NCBI RefSeq assembly: GCF_000376445.1
Contig: NZ_AQXI01000002.1
Span: 186,001-250,000, forward strand
Direction: 5' to 3'
Length of the DNA: 64,000 nucleotides
Origin: Haladaptatus paucihalophilus DX253
GTDB lineage: Archaea > Halobacteriota > Halobacteria > Halobacteriales > Haladaptataceae
A model generated the notes under the pieces. That model ran no database searches. It had not been told where the DNA came from and saw only the letters and a list, made by a program, of their open reading frames with translations. This document shows positions 25,860 to 33,691 of the stretch, piece after piece; position 1 is the stretch's first letter, and each line of letters begins with the position of its first letter. The translations under genes and the position numbers were made by a program.

Positions 25860-26684
25860 ATGATTTCGGAGACGGTACGAGTTCTCGTCGTCGGCGCGCA
25901 TCCCGACGATTGCGACCTCAAAGCGGGCGGCGTCGCGTGCAAATATGCGGACGACGGCCACGACGTGCTGTTCGTCTCGGTGACGAACGGCGAGGCCGGA
26001 CACCACGAACTCGGCGGCGCGGAACTGGTTCGACGCCGCCGCGCCGAAGCGAACGCCGCGGCATCCGTTGCCGGGGTCGGGTTCGAGCAGTTCGACATCC
26101 CGGACGGTCGGGTCGAACCGTCGCTGGACAATCGGGACCGACTCATCCGCCGCATCCGCGAGTTTCGACCCGACCTCGTGCTCACTCATCGACCCAACGA
26201 TTACCACCCCGACCACCGCTACACGGCGCAACTAGTGCGCGACGCCGCCTACCTCGTCGCGGTGCCGAACGTCTGCCCGGCGACGCCCGCGCTCGACTCG
26301 AATCCCGTGTTCGCCTACCTGAGCGACACCTTCGAGCGCCCGTATCCCTTCTCGCCTGACGTGGTGGTCGATATCGACGACGCCGCGGACCGGAAGTTCG
26401 AGATGCTCGACTGTCACGGCTCCCAGATGTACGAGTGGCTACCGTACGTCGAGGGCGTGCTGGATGACGTCCCCGACGACCCGGACGAGCGGTTCGACTG
26501 GTTGCGAAGCGGCGGCCTGCCGCACGTGGAAGCGCTTTCGACCGTCGCGGACCGCTACCGCGACGACCTCGTCGAGCGATACGGTTCGGCGGGCGAGGAG
26601 GTCCGCTACGCCGAGGCGTTCGAAGTGAGCGAGCACGGCGCGCCGCTGACGGACGAGACGAAGGCGCGACTGTTCCCGTTCTGA
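25860..26684 (+). CDS. PIG-L / LmbE-family zinc-dependent N-deacetylase
   Basis: The start at MISETVRVLVVGAHPDD gives 274 residues. Zinc-site motifs are AHPDD (13-17, His14 and Asp17 as ligands, Asp16 as base) and HRPNDYHPDH (110-119, with His116/His119). The family removes acetyl from GlcNAc in several contexts, including archaeal diacetylchitobiose deacetylase and BshB/MshB. The protein has no signal peptide, so it would act on sugars inside the cell. Next to NagZ, an importer, glucose dehydrogenase and a glucosaminate-lyase-like enzyme, GlcNAc or a GlcNAc-containing product is the natural candidate. It is followed after 44 bases by a GATase-like gene on the same strand. Confidence 0.88.
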   Translation: MISETVRVLVVGAHPDDCDLKAGGVACKYADDGHDVLFVSVTNGEAGHHELGGAELVRRRRAEANAAASVAGVGFEQFDIPDGRVEPSLDNRDRLIRRIREFRPDLVLTHRPNDYHPDHRYTAQLVRDAAYLVAVPNVCPATPALDSNPVFAYLSDTFERPYPFSPDVVVDIDDAADRKFEMLDCHGSQMYEWLPYVEGVLDDVPDDPDERFDWLRSGGLPHVEALSTVADRYRDDLVERYGSAGEEVRYAEAFEVSEHGAPLTDETKARLFPF

Positions 26685-26728
26685 CGCGAACGACAGGGTT
26701 ATAGGGAGACGGTCTGACACGTCAATCG

Positions 26729-27457
26729 ATGACGAACGTCTTGCTCGCCGGTGAGTCGTGGGTAACGGTACAGTTCGAGATAAAGGGGAGAAACGTCATG
26801 CGCGACAGCCAGTACGGGGAGGCGGCGGACCGGTTCATCGAAACGCTCGAATCGGTCGGCGCGGAGGTGACGTATCAGCCGTGTCACGTCGCCGCCGAAT
26901 CGTTCCCGCGGACGACCGACGCGCTGGACGAGTACGACCTCGTTATTCTGAGCGACGTCGGCGCGGACACGCTCCAGATAACGGATCGAGTGGCGGGCGG
27001 CGACACGGACGTCGACCGCTGTGCGCTCCTCGCCGACTGGGTTCGGGACGGCGGCGCGCTCGGCATGGTCGGCGGCTACATGAGTTTCGCGGGAAAAGGC
27101 GGGCAGGCGCGATACGGACACACGCCGGTCGCCGACGTGCTTCCGGTCGAAATAGCGGCGGGCGACGACCGCGTGGAAACGCCCGACGGTTCGGTACCGC
27201 GAAACGAGGGCGTGTCGAACGCCGACCTGCCCGACGAGTGGCCGCACGTCCTCGGCTACAATCGGACGACGGCGAAACCGGATGCCGAGGTATGGGCGAC
27301 GGTTCGGGACGACCCGTTCCTCGCCGTCGGCGACTTCGGGGACGGGAGTTCGTTCGCCTACGCGACGGACTGTGCACCTCACTGGGCACCCGACGGGCTT
27401 CTGTCGTGGAACGGCCTGCCGACGCTCTGGGAGCGGGTTCTCGACCGCGTTTGTTAG
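26729..27457 (+). CDS. Putative glutamine-amidotransferase-like protein
   Basis: This 242-residue soluble protein resembles the GATase1-like family (class I glutamine-amidotransferase fold, often annotated cytoplasmic protein). Characteristic words are VLLAGESWVTVQFEIKG at the start, YDLVILSDVGADTL and LADWVRDGGALGMVGGYMSF near the middle. The nucleophile Cys of true amidotransferases is not present at the expected strand end, where GGYMSF is found. It is in tandem with the PIG-L gene and ends exactly where the convergent gene ends. ThuA-type sugar enzymes have a related fold, so a sugar role is possible, but none is shown. Confidence 0.72.
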   Translation: MTNVLLAGESWVTVQFEIKGRNVMRDSQYGEAADRFIETLESVGAEVTYQPCHVAAESFPRTTDALDEYDLVILSDVGADTLQITDRVAGGDTDVDRCALLADWVRDGGALGMVGGYMSFAGKGGQARYGHTPVADVLPVEIAAGDDRVETPDGSVPRNEGVSNADLPDEWPHVLGYNRTTAKPDAEVWATVRDDPFLAVGDFGDGSSFAYATDCAPHWAPDGLLSWNGLPTLWERVLDRVC

Positions 27458-28462
27458 TCAGTTCACTTCGTCCAGATACGCGTTCCAGACGCCCATCGGG
27501 TCTTCACACGCGAGTTCCGAGATGGTCCGACAGCCGTCGTAGCCCCACATGAACACGCTGTCGGTACCGAGATCGAGCGCGGTTCGCGTGGCCGTCCGGA
27601 CCTCCTCGGTCGCCGAATCGCCGGACAGACCGAAGCCCTGAATCCACAACTGACTCCGGAGGTCGTTTTCGTCCGCGAGTTCGACCAGCTCCTCGCCGAA
27701 CCGCGAGACGAACTCACCCGGGTCGGCGTCCTCGGTGAACGCGTCCCAGTACGGGTCGGTGGCGAGCACGTCGATGTGTTCGTTCTCCGCGAGTCGCGCC
27801 CAATTGCGCGGCCCGTGGTCGGCCGACCCGGTGGGCATGAGACAGACCGCGTTTTCCGCGCCCGCCTCGTGTGCCAGCGCCATCATCTCGTCGAGGAAGT
27901 CGAGCATCGACTCCTCCCGGAACGACGAGACGGCCTCCGTTTCGGTCGCTGGCATCGGTTCGCCGTACTCCTCGCGGAATCCGTCGCGGCAGTGTTCACA
28001 GCGACAACACCACACGTCGCGGGGATGGTCGTCGCCGTACCAGTGGACGTCGTGCCAGTGGGGTTCGTCCCAGAAGAGCACGTCCGCGCCGAGTCCGGCG
28101 GCGTCGCGCGTCCACTCGCGCATGAACTCGCGGAACGCCGGGTCGTTGAAGCAGGCGGCGGGCACGCGCTCCCCGGTGTTGAGGACCTGCCGACTGTCGG
28201 GGTTGTGCGCGACGAACCGGGAGAACTCCTCGCCGCCGAAGACGCCGCCGACGGCCCACGGGTTGACGTAAACCGACAGCGACTGGTCGCTGCTCGCGGC
28301 GACGATATCCCGCATCGTCTCGCGGTAGAACGCTTGGTCGCGCTCGCTGAAGGTGTGGAGGACGGCGGTCAGTCCCTCTTCGCGAAGTCGTTCGAGGTCG
28401 GCCGCCGCGTGTTCGGGGTCCTGTACGCCGAAATAGCTCGCTCCGCGTTCGATGTCGGGCAT
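27458..28462 (-). CDS. Uncharacterised cysteine-motif protein, probable barrel-type hydrolase
   Basis: This 334-residue soluble protein has an alternation of strands and helices suggesting a TIM barrel: ERLREEGLTAVLHTFSE, LSVYVNPWAVGG, GADVLFWDEPHWHD, then the CRCEHC motif, DVLATDPYWDA, SQLWIQGFGL and SVFMWGYDG. The acidic DEP at a strand end resembles a glycosidase catalytic position. The motif order is shared with the protein at 11348-12532. The gene is convergent with the GATase-like gene with no spacer between the two stops. The function is unknown; a sugar-processing role fits the neighbourhood. Confidence 0.72.
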   Translation of the reverse strand: MPDIERGASYFGVQDPEHAAADLERLREEGLTAVLHTFSERDQAFYRETMRDIVAASSDQSLSVYVNPWAVGGVFGGEEFSRFVAHNPDSRQVLNTGERVPAACFNDPAFREFMREWTRDAAGLGADVLFWDEPHWHDVHWYGDDHPRDVWCCRCEHCRDGFREEYGEPMPATETEAVSSFREESMLDFLDEMMALAHEAGAENAVCLMPTGSADHGPRNWARLAENEHIDVLATDPYWDAFTEDADPGEFVSRFGEELVELADENDLRSQLWIQGFGLSGDSATEEVRTATRTALDLGTDSVFMWGYDGCRTISELACEDPMGVWNAYLDEVN

Positions 28463-28680
28463 GGTCGTGGCGTGATATCACTGCACAGCCGACAACCATG
28501 AACGTATCGACGAGGGGGGTGGAACGAAAGCGGCGGGAAAGCAATCGGAAAGGTATTATTCCACCACAGCGACCCGGATTTAACGGTCGGCGCGCGGGAG
28601 CGAACAACGTGAGCGACCCGCGCGAGGGACGAGTGACGTTCCGTGGGAACGGGGACGAGCGAGGAGGTTGGGGAGGGACG

Positions 28681-28713
28681 AGGGCGGTGCGGTCGCGGTA
28701 TGAACGCCGCCAG
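28681..28713 (+). repeat. 33-bp direct repeat, copy 1 (upstream of the PLP-enzyme gene)
   Basis: The 33 bases from AGGGCGGTGCGGTCGCGGTA to GCCGCCAG are identical at 30303-30335. The similarity extends further upstream in weaker form (GGTCGGCGCG, then GCGCGAGGGACGA, then GGGGAGGG). The two copies bracket the PLP-enzyme gene in the same orientation. Confidence 0.85.
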
Positions 28714-28730
28714 GTTCCCGCGCCGCGTAT

Positions 28731-28778
28731 ACTCTCCTGTGCCGAGGTTGTCGGACTCTCCTGTGCCGAGGTTGTCGG
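28731..28778 (+). repeat. 24-bp perfect tandem duplication
   Basis: Two adjoining identical 24-bp units begin ACTCTCCTGTGCCGAGGTTG and end TCGG, located in the 490-base space before the PLP-enzyme gene. The unit holds no obvious binding-site symmetry. Confidence 0.9.
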
Positions 28779-28959
28779 CCGTTTCGTCCGCGTTCGAGTA
28801 CAGGTGCGACCAGATACAGTGCGACCGGGTGAAGGTGCAACCGGGTACACGTACGATACCCAACGCGCGCAGTTCCCGGGATGGCAATCTGCGACCGACT
28901 CGAATCATTCGAGACGCGAACGACGAAGCTATTTGTTCCGTGCCATGGGAAGGTATCGT

Positions 28960-30171
28960 ATGTCGAACGAAACCATCTACGAGGAGTTGGGCGTCCCGCA
29001 CGTCGTCAACGCGGCGGGGACGAAGACGCGAATCGGCGGCAGTCGAATCCGGCCCGAAGCGATGGACGCCATGGCCCGCGCGTCCGAGGCGTTCGTCCGC
29101 CTCTCCGACCTGCAGGCCGAGGCCAGCGAGTTGATAGCCGAGGTGACGGGCGCGGACGCCGGGTACGTCACCTCCGGAGCGTCGAGCGCGCTGGCGCTCG
29201 GCGCGGCCGCCTGCATCGCGGGCGACGACATCGGCGCGATGGCGCGACTGCCCGAGACGGAGGGCGTGCCGGACGAAATCGTCATGCCGCGAACGCATCG
29301 GACGGGCTACGACCACGCGCTCCGGGCCGTCGGCGCGCGAATCGTGGACGTGGGAACCAACGACCGTCACCTCGGCACCGGGTCGCGCAACGTCGAACCG
29401 TGGGAAATCGCCGACGCCATCGGAGAGAACACGGCGGCGGTGGCCTACGTCGAGAAATCGTACACCGAACCGCCGCTCGACGTCGTGTGCGACATCGCAC
29501 ACGACGAGGGCGTCCCGGTCATCGTGGACGCCGCCGCCGAACTCCCGCCGATGAGCAACCTCTCAGCCTTTATCGACGCGGGTGCGGACCTCGTGGCCTT
29601 CAGCGGCGGGAAGGCCATTCGCGGCCCCCAAACCACCGGCATCCTCGCTGGTGGCGCGGACCTCATCGAGTCCGTCGCCGCCCAGCACCTCGACATGCAC
29701 GCGGCCGAGGCGGTGTGGGAACCGGCCCCGAAACTCGTCCATCCGGGGCGACTCGGCGGCGTCCCGCGGCAAGGAATCGGGCGCTCGATGAAGGTCGGAA
29801 AGGAGGAAATCGTCGGCCTCATCCGCGCCCTCCAGCTTTTCGTGGAAGAGGACCACGACGCCGTAATCGAGGAGTGGCTCGAACGCGCTCGGCGAATCGC
29901 CGCCGAACTCGACGACGTGGACGGCCTCGAACCGTCGCTCACGGCCGACGACAAGACCGCCGTCGCGCCGGAGGTCGTGGTCTCCGTCGACCCGGAAGTG
30001 GCGGGCGTCACCGCGACGGACATCGTTGGCGGTCTCCGACGCGAGGAACCACGCGTCTTCGTCGGCGGGGACGCGCTTCCGGCGGGCGAGTTCACCGTGA
30101 ATCCGATGTGTCTCACGGACGATGAGGCGGACTACGCCGTCGAGCGAATCGTCGCGCACGTCGAGGAGTGA
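28960..30171 (+). CDS. PLP-dependent enzyme of the SelA / D-glucosaminate ammonia-lyase-like family
   Basis: The start at MSNETIYEELGVPHVVNAAG gives 403 residues; the frame is open further upstream through repeat DNA. PLP-fold features are TSGASSALALGAAACIAGDD (71-90), the cofactor Asp190 in VIVDAAAELPP and the Schiff-base Lys218 in FSGGKAIRGPQ. The family includes archaeal SelA-like proteins and DgaE, which eliminates ammonia from glucosaminate-6-phosphate to give a 2-keto-3-deoxy product. Next to glucose dehydrogenase and RidA, lyase action on free D-glucosaminate is an attractive reading. A selenocysteine-synthase role is unlikely, as no partner gene is seen. Confidence 0.82.
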   Translation: MSNETIYEELGVPHVVNAAGTKTRIGGSRIRPEAMDAMARASEAFVRLSDLQAEASELIAEVTGADAGYVTSGASSALALGAAACIAGDDIGAMARLPETEGVPDEIVMPRTHRTGYDHALRAVGARIVDVGTNDRHLGTGSRNVEPWEIADAIGENTAAVAYVEKSYTEPPLDVVCDIAHDEGVPVIVDAAAELPPMSNLSAFIDAGADLVAFSGGKAIRGPQTTGILAGGADLIESVAAQHLDMHAAEAVWEPAPKLVHPGRLGGVPRQGIGRSMKVGKEEIVGLIRALQLFVEEDHDAVIEEWLERARRIAAELDDVDGLEPSLTADDKTAVAPEVVVSVDPEVAGVTATDIVGGLRREEPRVFVGGDALPAGEFTVNPMCLTDDEADYAVERIVAHVEE

Positions 30172-30478
30172 TACGGCGGCGAACGGTTGGCGTGAGTGGG
30201 AGGCTCGTTTGCGGTCGGCGCGTTCGTTTGCGATCGGCGCGTGCGAGAAACGCGCGCGAGGGACGACTGAGCGAACGCGAAGGAGTCGGATGGGGAGGGT
30301 TGAGGGCGGTGCGGTCGCGGTATGAACGCCGCCAGCAACAGTGGTCACGATGATAAAACGCGGGAAAGAGATGGAAGATGAAGCGACGCGACGATAAAAC
30401 GTGGGAGAAAAACGAACGAGGGACGACGCGACGAAGGTGGTGTCGAACGTCCTACCTCGGGGTCGTCCGTGCGAGATT
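30172..30478. other. Intergenic region with repeat copy 2
   Basis: This space between the convergent PLP-enzyme and glucose dehydrogenase genes holds repeat copy 2 and several short words such as GAGGGACGA that recur in the copy 1 region. No gene is apparent. Confidence 0.5.
30303..30335 (+). repeat. 33-bp direct repeat, copy 2 (downstream of the PLP-enzyme gene)
   Basis: Identical to 28681-28713 and in the same orientation, 1.6 kb away. Recombination between the copies would remove the PLP-enzyme gene. Confidence 0.85.
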
Positions 30479-31546
30479 CTACAGCGTATCGAACTCGACG
30501 ACGGTCTTGATAACGCCGTCGCCGGTTTCGAAGGCTTTTTCGGCGTTTTCCGGGGGGTACACGCCCGTGACCAACTTCTCGGTGAACCAGTCGGGAAACG
30601 CCGCGAGCGACTCCTTCGCCGCCTCGAAGTGGCGGACGTTCGAGTTGACGCTGCCGAGGAGCGCCTTGTTCTGGAGAACCAACTCGCGGTGGAGGTCACC
30701 GCCGTCGATTTCGAACATGTGGTCTCCGGGGATACCGAGGAGGGCGGCGACGCCGTTCGGCGCGAGCGCCCGTATCGTCTCGAAGGAGTGAGGCGCGTAG
30801 CCCGTCGCCTCGTAGACGAAATCCATCGGTTCGTGGACGTTCGCAACCTCCGAAACGGACGTTTCGCGCGAATCGACGTACGTCGCGCCCAGCTCCTCGA
30901 TGATGTCGATGGTCGGGTCCGGCCTGTCGCGGCGGCCGAGGCAGTAAGTCCGCTCGAAGTCGTCGCGGTTAACGAGCATCGCCAGCGTGAGCAGGCCGAG
31001 CGGGCCGTTCCCGAGGACGAGCGCGCTCTTCGGTTGCCACTCGAACGGCGACCGACTGGCGTCGGCGTACTCGATGGCCTTCTCGGAGTTGCTGACGGGT
31101 TCGACCAGAAATCCGGTCTCCGAGAACTCGTCGGGGACGGGGACGAGGAACTCCGCGGGACTGGTGAAGAACTCGGCCATGTAGCCGTGCGCGCCGACGA
31201 TGCCGCGTTCGAGATAGGTGCCGTCGGGTGCCACGTCCGGTTCGCCGCGGGCGAAGTAGTCGTTCGGTTCGCCCGCCGGTCGGCGGACGGTCGGGACCAC
31301 GAGGTCACCCGCCTCGAATCGAGTTCCGTTCGGGTCCGCCACGACGCCGACCGCCTCGTGGCCGAGGATTTGGTAGTCCGACCCGTCGGGGAAGCCGCCG
31401 TGGGTTCCCTCAATGACTTCGTGGTCCGTGCCGTCGATGCCGACCCGGAGGGTCCGCACCAGTGCTTCGCCGGACTCGGGGTCCGGTTTCGGAACGTCCA
31501 CCAGTTGTGGACCCGACTCGCCGCGACGGACTGCAACCGCTCTCAC
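30479..31546 (-). CDS. gdh: Zinc-dependent glucose dehydrogenase, haloarchaeal type
   Basis: GTG start, 355 residues, medium-chain dehydrogenase fold. The catalytic-zinc positions carry Asp38 (GIDGTDHE), His63-Glu64 (LGHEAVG) and a Glu near 149, the haloarchaeal glucose dehydrogenase pattern in which Asp replaces the usual Cys. The NAD(P) domain has VLGNGPLGLLTLAML. These enzymes oxidise glucose, and some accept galactose or glucosamine, to the lactone that feeds the semi-phosphorylative Entner-Doudoroff pathway. It lies four bases after ridA in the same operon and beside a glucosaminate-lyase-like gene, so glucosamine is a plausible substrate here. Confidence 0.88.
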   Translation of the reverse strand: MRAVAVRRGESGPQLVDVPKPDPESGEALVRTLRVGIDGTDHEVIEGTHGGFPDGSDYQILGHEAVGVVADPNGTRFEAGDLVVPTVRRPAGEPNDYFARGEPDVAPDGTYLERGIVGAHGYMAEFFTSPAEFLVPVPDEFSETGFLVEPVSNSEKAIEYADASRSPFEWQPKSALVLGNGPLGLLTLAMLVNRDDFERTYCLGRRDRPDPTIDIIEELGATYVDSRETSVSEVANVHEPMDFVYEATGYAPHSFETIRALAPNGVAALLGIPGDHMFEIDGGDLHRELVLQNKALLGSVNSNVRHFEAAKESLAAFPDWFTEKLVTGVYPPENAEKAFETGDGVIKTVVEFDTL

Positions 31547-31550
31547 GTCG

Positions 31551-31937
31551 TCACTCCTCCCCGCGGGCGCTCGCCACGACCTCGATTTCGACGCCGATGT
31601 CGATGGGCAAGTCCTCGACCTGCACGGCGCTCCGGGCGGGATACGGCGCGGAAAAGTGTTCCGCGTACACCTCGTTTATCTCGTCGTAGTCGTCCATGTC
31701 TTGAACGAACACGGTCGCCTTCACCACGTCGTCCAGCGAGCGACCCGCCGCCGCGAGAACGGCGTCGATGTTTTCGAGCGTCCGGGTCGTCTGCTCGCCG
31801 ATGGTATCGCCGACGATATCGCCGGACGTCGGGTCAACGGGTCCCTGCCCGGAGACGTAAATCCGGTCGCCGTCACGGACCGCTTGCGAGAACGGGCCGA
31901 TGCTCGGCGGTGCGGCGTCCGTGCTTATCTCCTCCAT
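31551..31937 (-). CDS. ridA: RidA-family enamine/imine deaminase
   Basis: This 128-residue protein has the canonical RidA active-site region: PYPARSAVQVEDLP with Arg102 and VEIEVVA with Glu117/119, plus the N-terminal PFSQAVRDGDRIYVSG. RidA hydrolyses reactive enamines and imines released by PLP-dependent eliminations. It is the first gene of a two-gene operon with glucose dehydrogenase, and a PLP ammonia-lyase-like gene converges on them, so clean-up of that enzyme's intermediate is a sensible role. Confidence 0.88.
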   Translation of the reverse strand: MEEISTDAAPPSIGPFSQAVRDGDRIYVSGQGPVDPTSGDIVGDTIGEQTTRTLENIDAVLAAAGRSLDDVVKATVFVQDMDDYDEINEVYAEHFSAPYPARSAVQVEDLPIDIGVEIEVVASARGEE

Positions 31938-32512
31938 TCAGTTCACCACCGAAAGGACCGACGCCGGTTTCGCGCTGACTCCGGTACTGGGTGTGACGTT
32001 AGTGTTGACTATTCGTACGACTCCGCGAATCGTGTTGGCCGTCATCGACCCGTATGGTCTCGGTGGGGAATCATAAAACCCGTTGGAGGGAAATTCGACC
32101 GCTAAACCAGCAGGTGGTCGTCGATACTGTTGTAAGGTCATCCTAAAAAGCGTACCGACCGTCGGGTGTAAACGCAAAACGGATCGTTGCGGTCGCTTCG
32201 AATCGAGTATCGAGAGATACAACGTGTCGGCCAACCATCGAGGTGGGACAGGATTGGGACGGGGAAATCCGTGAACAAGAGCGACCTAACGGGAATAGCG
32301 TCGGTCAACGGTGACCGGATGAACGCGGTGTCCCTCGCTCGACGGAGGGGGTTCGATTCGGATGGGCTAGCAGACGTCTCTCGGCTTGAATTCGGTTCCG
32401 ACGACGATTATCTTCCGACGTCGTTTTAAGAACTTTGCGGGAGAACGACAGAACCAACCGGTCAGATTGTCAATGAAAAGAGATATACTGTCCGGTCGGT
32501 GTGTTATTGACG
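31938..32512. other. Intergenic region between ridA and glmU
   Basis: These 575 bases separate divergent genes. Only short frames with unlikely composition are present. A TATA-like GAGATATACTG at 32480-32490 stands about 25-30 bases before the glmU start. I see no RNA gene or repeat. Confidence 0.45.
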
Positions 32513-33688
32513 ATGAAAGCGGTCGTTCTCGCTGCTGGCGAAGGGTCCCGGCTTCGACCCCTTACAAATCGTCGCCCGAAACCGATGCTCCCGGTCGGCA
32601 ACAAGCCGCTCCTGGAGTCGGTCATCGAATCCATCGCCGCGGCGGGTGTGGACGAAATCGTCCTCGTCGTCGGCTATCACCGTGAACGGATTCAGACGTA
32701 CTTCGGCGACGGTCGCCGGTGGAACGTCGATATCACGTACGCGGTACAGGAAAAACAGTTGGGTACCGGACACGCGCTCTTGCAGGCCGAACCGTACATC
32801 GGGTCGGACTTCATCGCGATGAACGGCGACCGATATATCGAACCGTCCGCCGTCGAAACGCTCATCGACGACCACCGACAGACGGGGGCGGCGGGGCTGG
32901 CGACGACGCGGGTCGAAACGCCGAGTCGGTTCGGCGTGATTGAACGCGACAAGCAAACCGTCACCGACATCATCGAAAAGCCGATACCGGGGACGACGAC
33001 CTCGGAACAGATCAACGCCGGTGTGTACGTGTTCGGCCCGGACATCTTCGCCGCGATTCGCCAAACGGAGAGTCGCGGGGAGCTGGCGCTGACGCGAACG
33101 TTGCGAAACTACGTCGAAGACCATCCGCTGCGTGCGATTCCGTACGACGGCCTCTGGGGCGACGTCTCACACCCGTGGGACTTGCTCTGGCTCAACGGCT
33201 ACGTGTTGGACAAACAGGATTCCATCACCGAAGCAGACACGGCACGGACGGCACACGTCGCTTCCAGCGCGGTCGTCCACGACGACGTGATGATGGGAGA
33301 GGACGTGACGGTGCGCGCTGGCGCGGTCGTCTGCAGGGGAACGTCGCTCGGCGAGAACGCGACGGTCTGTGCGAACGCCGTCGTCGAGGATGCCGTCGTC
33401 TTCCCGGACGCGACCATCGAACCGGGAGCGGTCGTCCGGGATTGCATCGTCGGCGCGAACGCGACAATCGGACCGAACACCACCGTCGAAGGCGGCGTTA
33501 CGGACGTGACGCTGGACGAAACCGTCCATCACGACGTGACGTTCGGGGGTCTCATCGGAGACAACGCTCGAATCGGTGGCAACGTCACGGTCCTGCCGGG
33601 CGCTATCGTGGGTGACGGGGTAACGGTGGAGAGCGGAACGACCGTTCGTGAACGAATCGAAGACGGTGCGGTTGTACGGAGAGGATAG
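32513..33688 (+). CDS. glmU: GlmU-like bifunctional sugar-1-phosphate nucleotidyltransferase / acetyltransferase
   Basis: The start at MKAVVLAAGEGSRLRPLT gives 391 residues. The nucleotidyltransferase domain (about 1-230) has LAAGEGSRLRP (6-16), a PKPMLPVGNKPLLE segment and MNGDRYIE at the metal site. The C-terminal part (about 240-390) is a left-handed beta-helix built of hexapeptide repeats, as in acetyltransferases. Archaeal versions make UDP-GlcNAc from GlcN-1-phosphate. The following GlmS gene starts three bases after its stop, so both form one operon supplying UDP-GlcNAc to the glycan genes downstream. A dTDP-glucose-type transferase is the main alternative. Confidence 0.85.
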   Translation: MKAVVLAAGEGSRLRPLTNRRPKPMLPVGNKPLLESVIESIAAAGVDEIVLVVGYHRERIQTYFGDGRRWNVDITYAVQEKQLGTGHALLQAEPYIGSDFIAMNGDRYIEPSAVETLIDDHRQTGAAGLATTRVETPSRFGVIERDKQTVTDIIEKPIPGTTTSEQINAGVYVFGPDIFAAIRQTESRGELALTRTLRNYVEDHPLRAIPYDGLWGDVSHPWDLLWLNGYVLDKQDSITEADTARTAHVASSAVVHDDVMMGEDVTVRAGAVVCRGTSLGENATVCANAVVEDAVVFPDATIEPGAVVRDCIVGANATIGPNTTVEGGVTDVTLDETVHHDVTFGGLIGDNARIGGNVTVLPGAIVGDGVTVESGTTVRERIEDGAVVRRG

Positions 33689-33691
33689 TTC

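Noticed and set aside
29563-31536. A 657-codon minus-strand frame
   Set aside because: It overlaps glucose dehydrogenase in another frame and the PLP enzyme on the opposite strand, and is rich in Arg, Ser and Thr without any motif.
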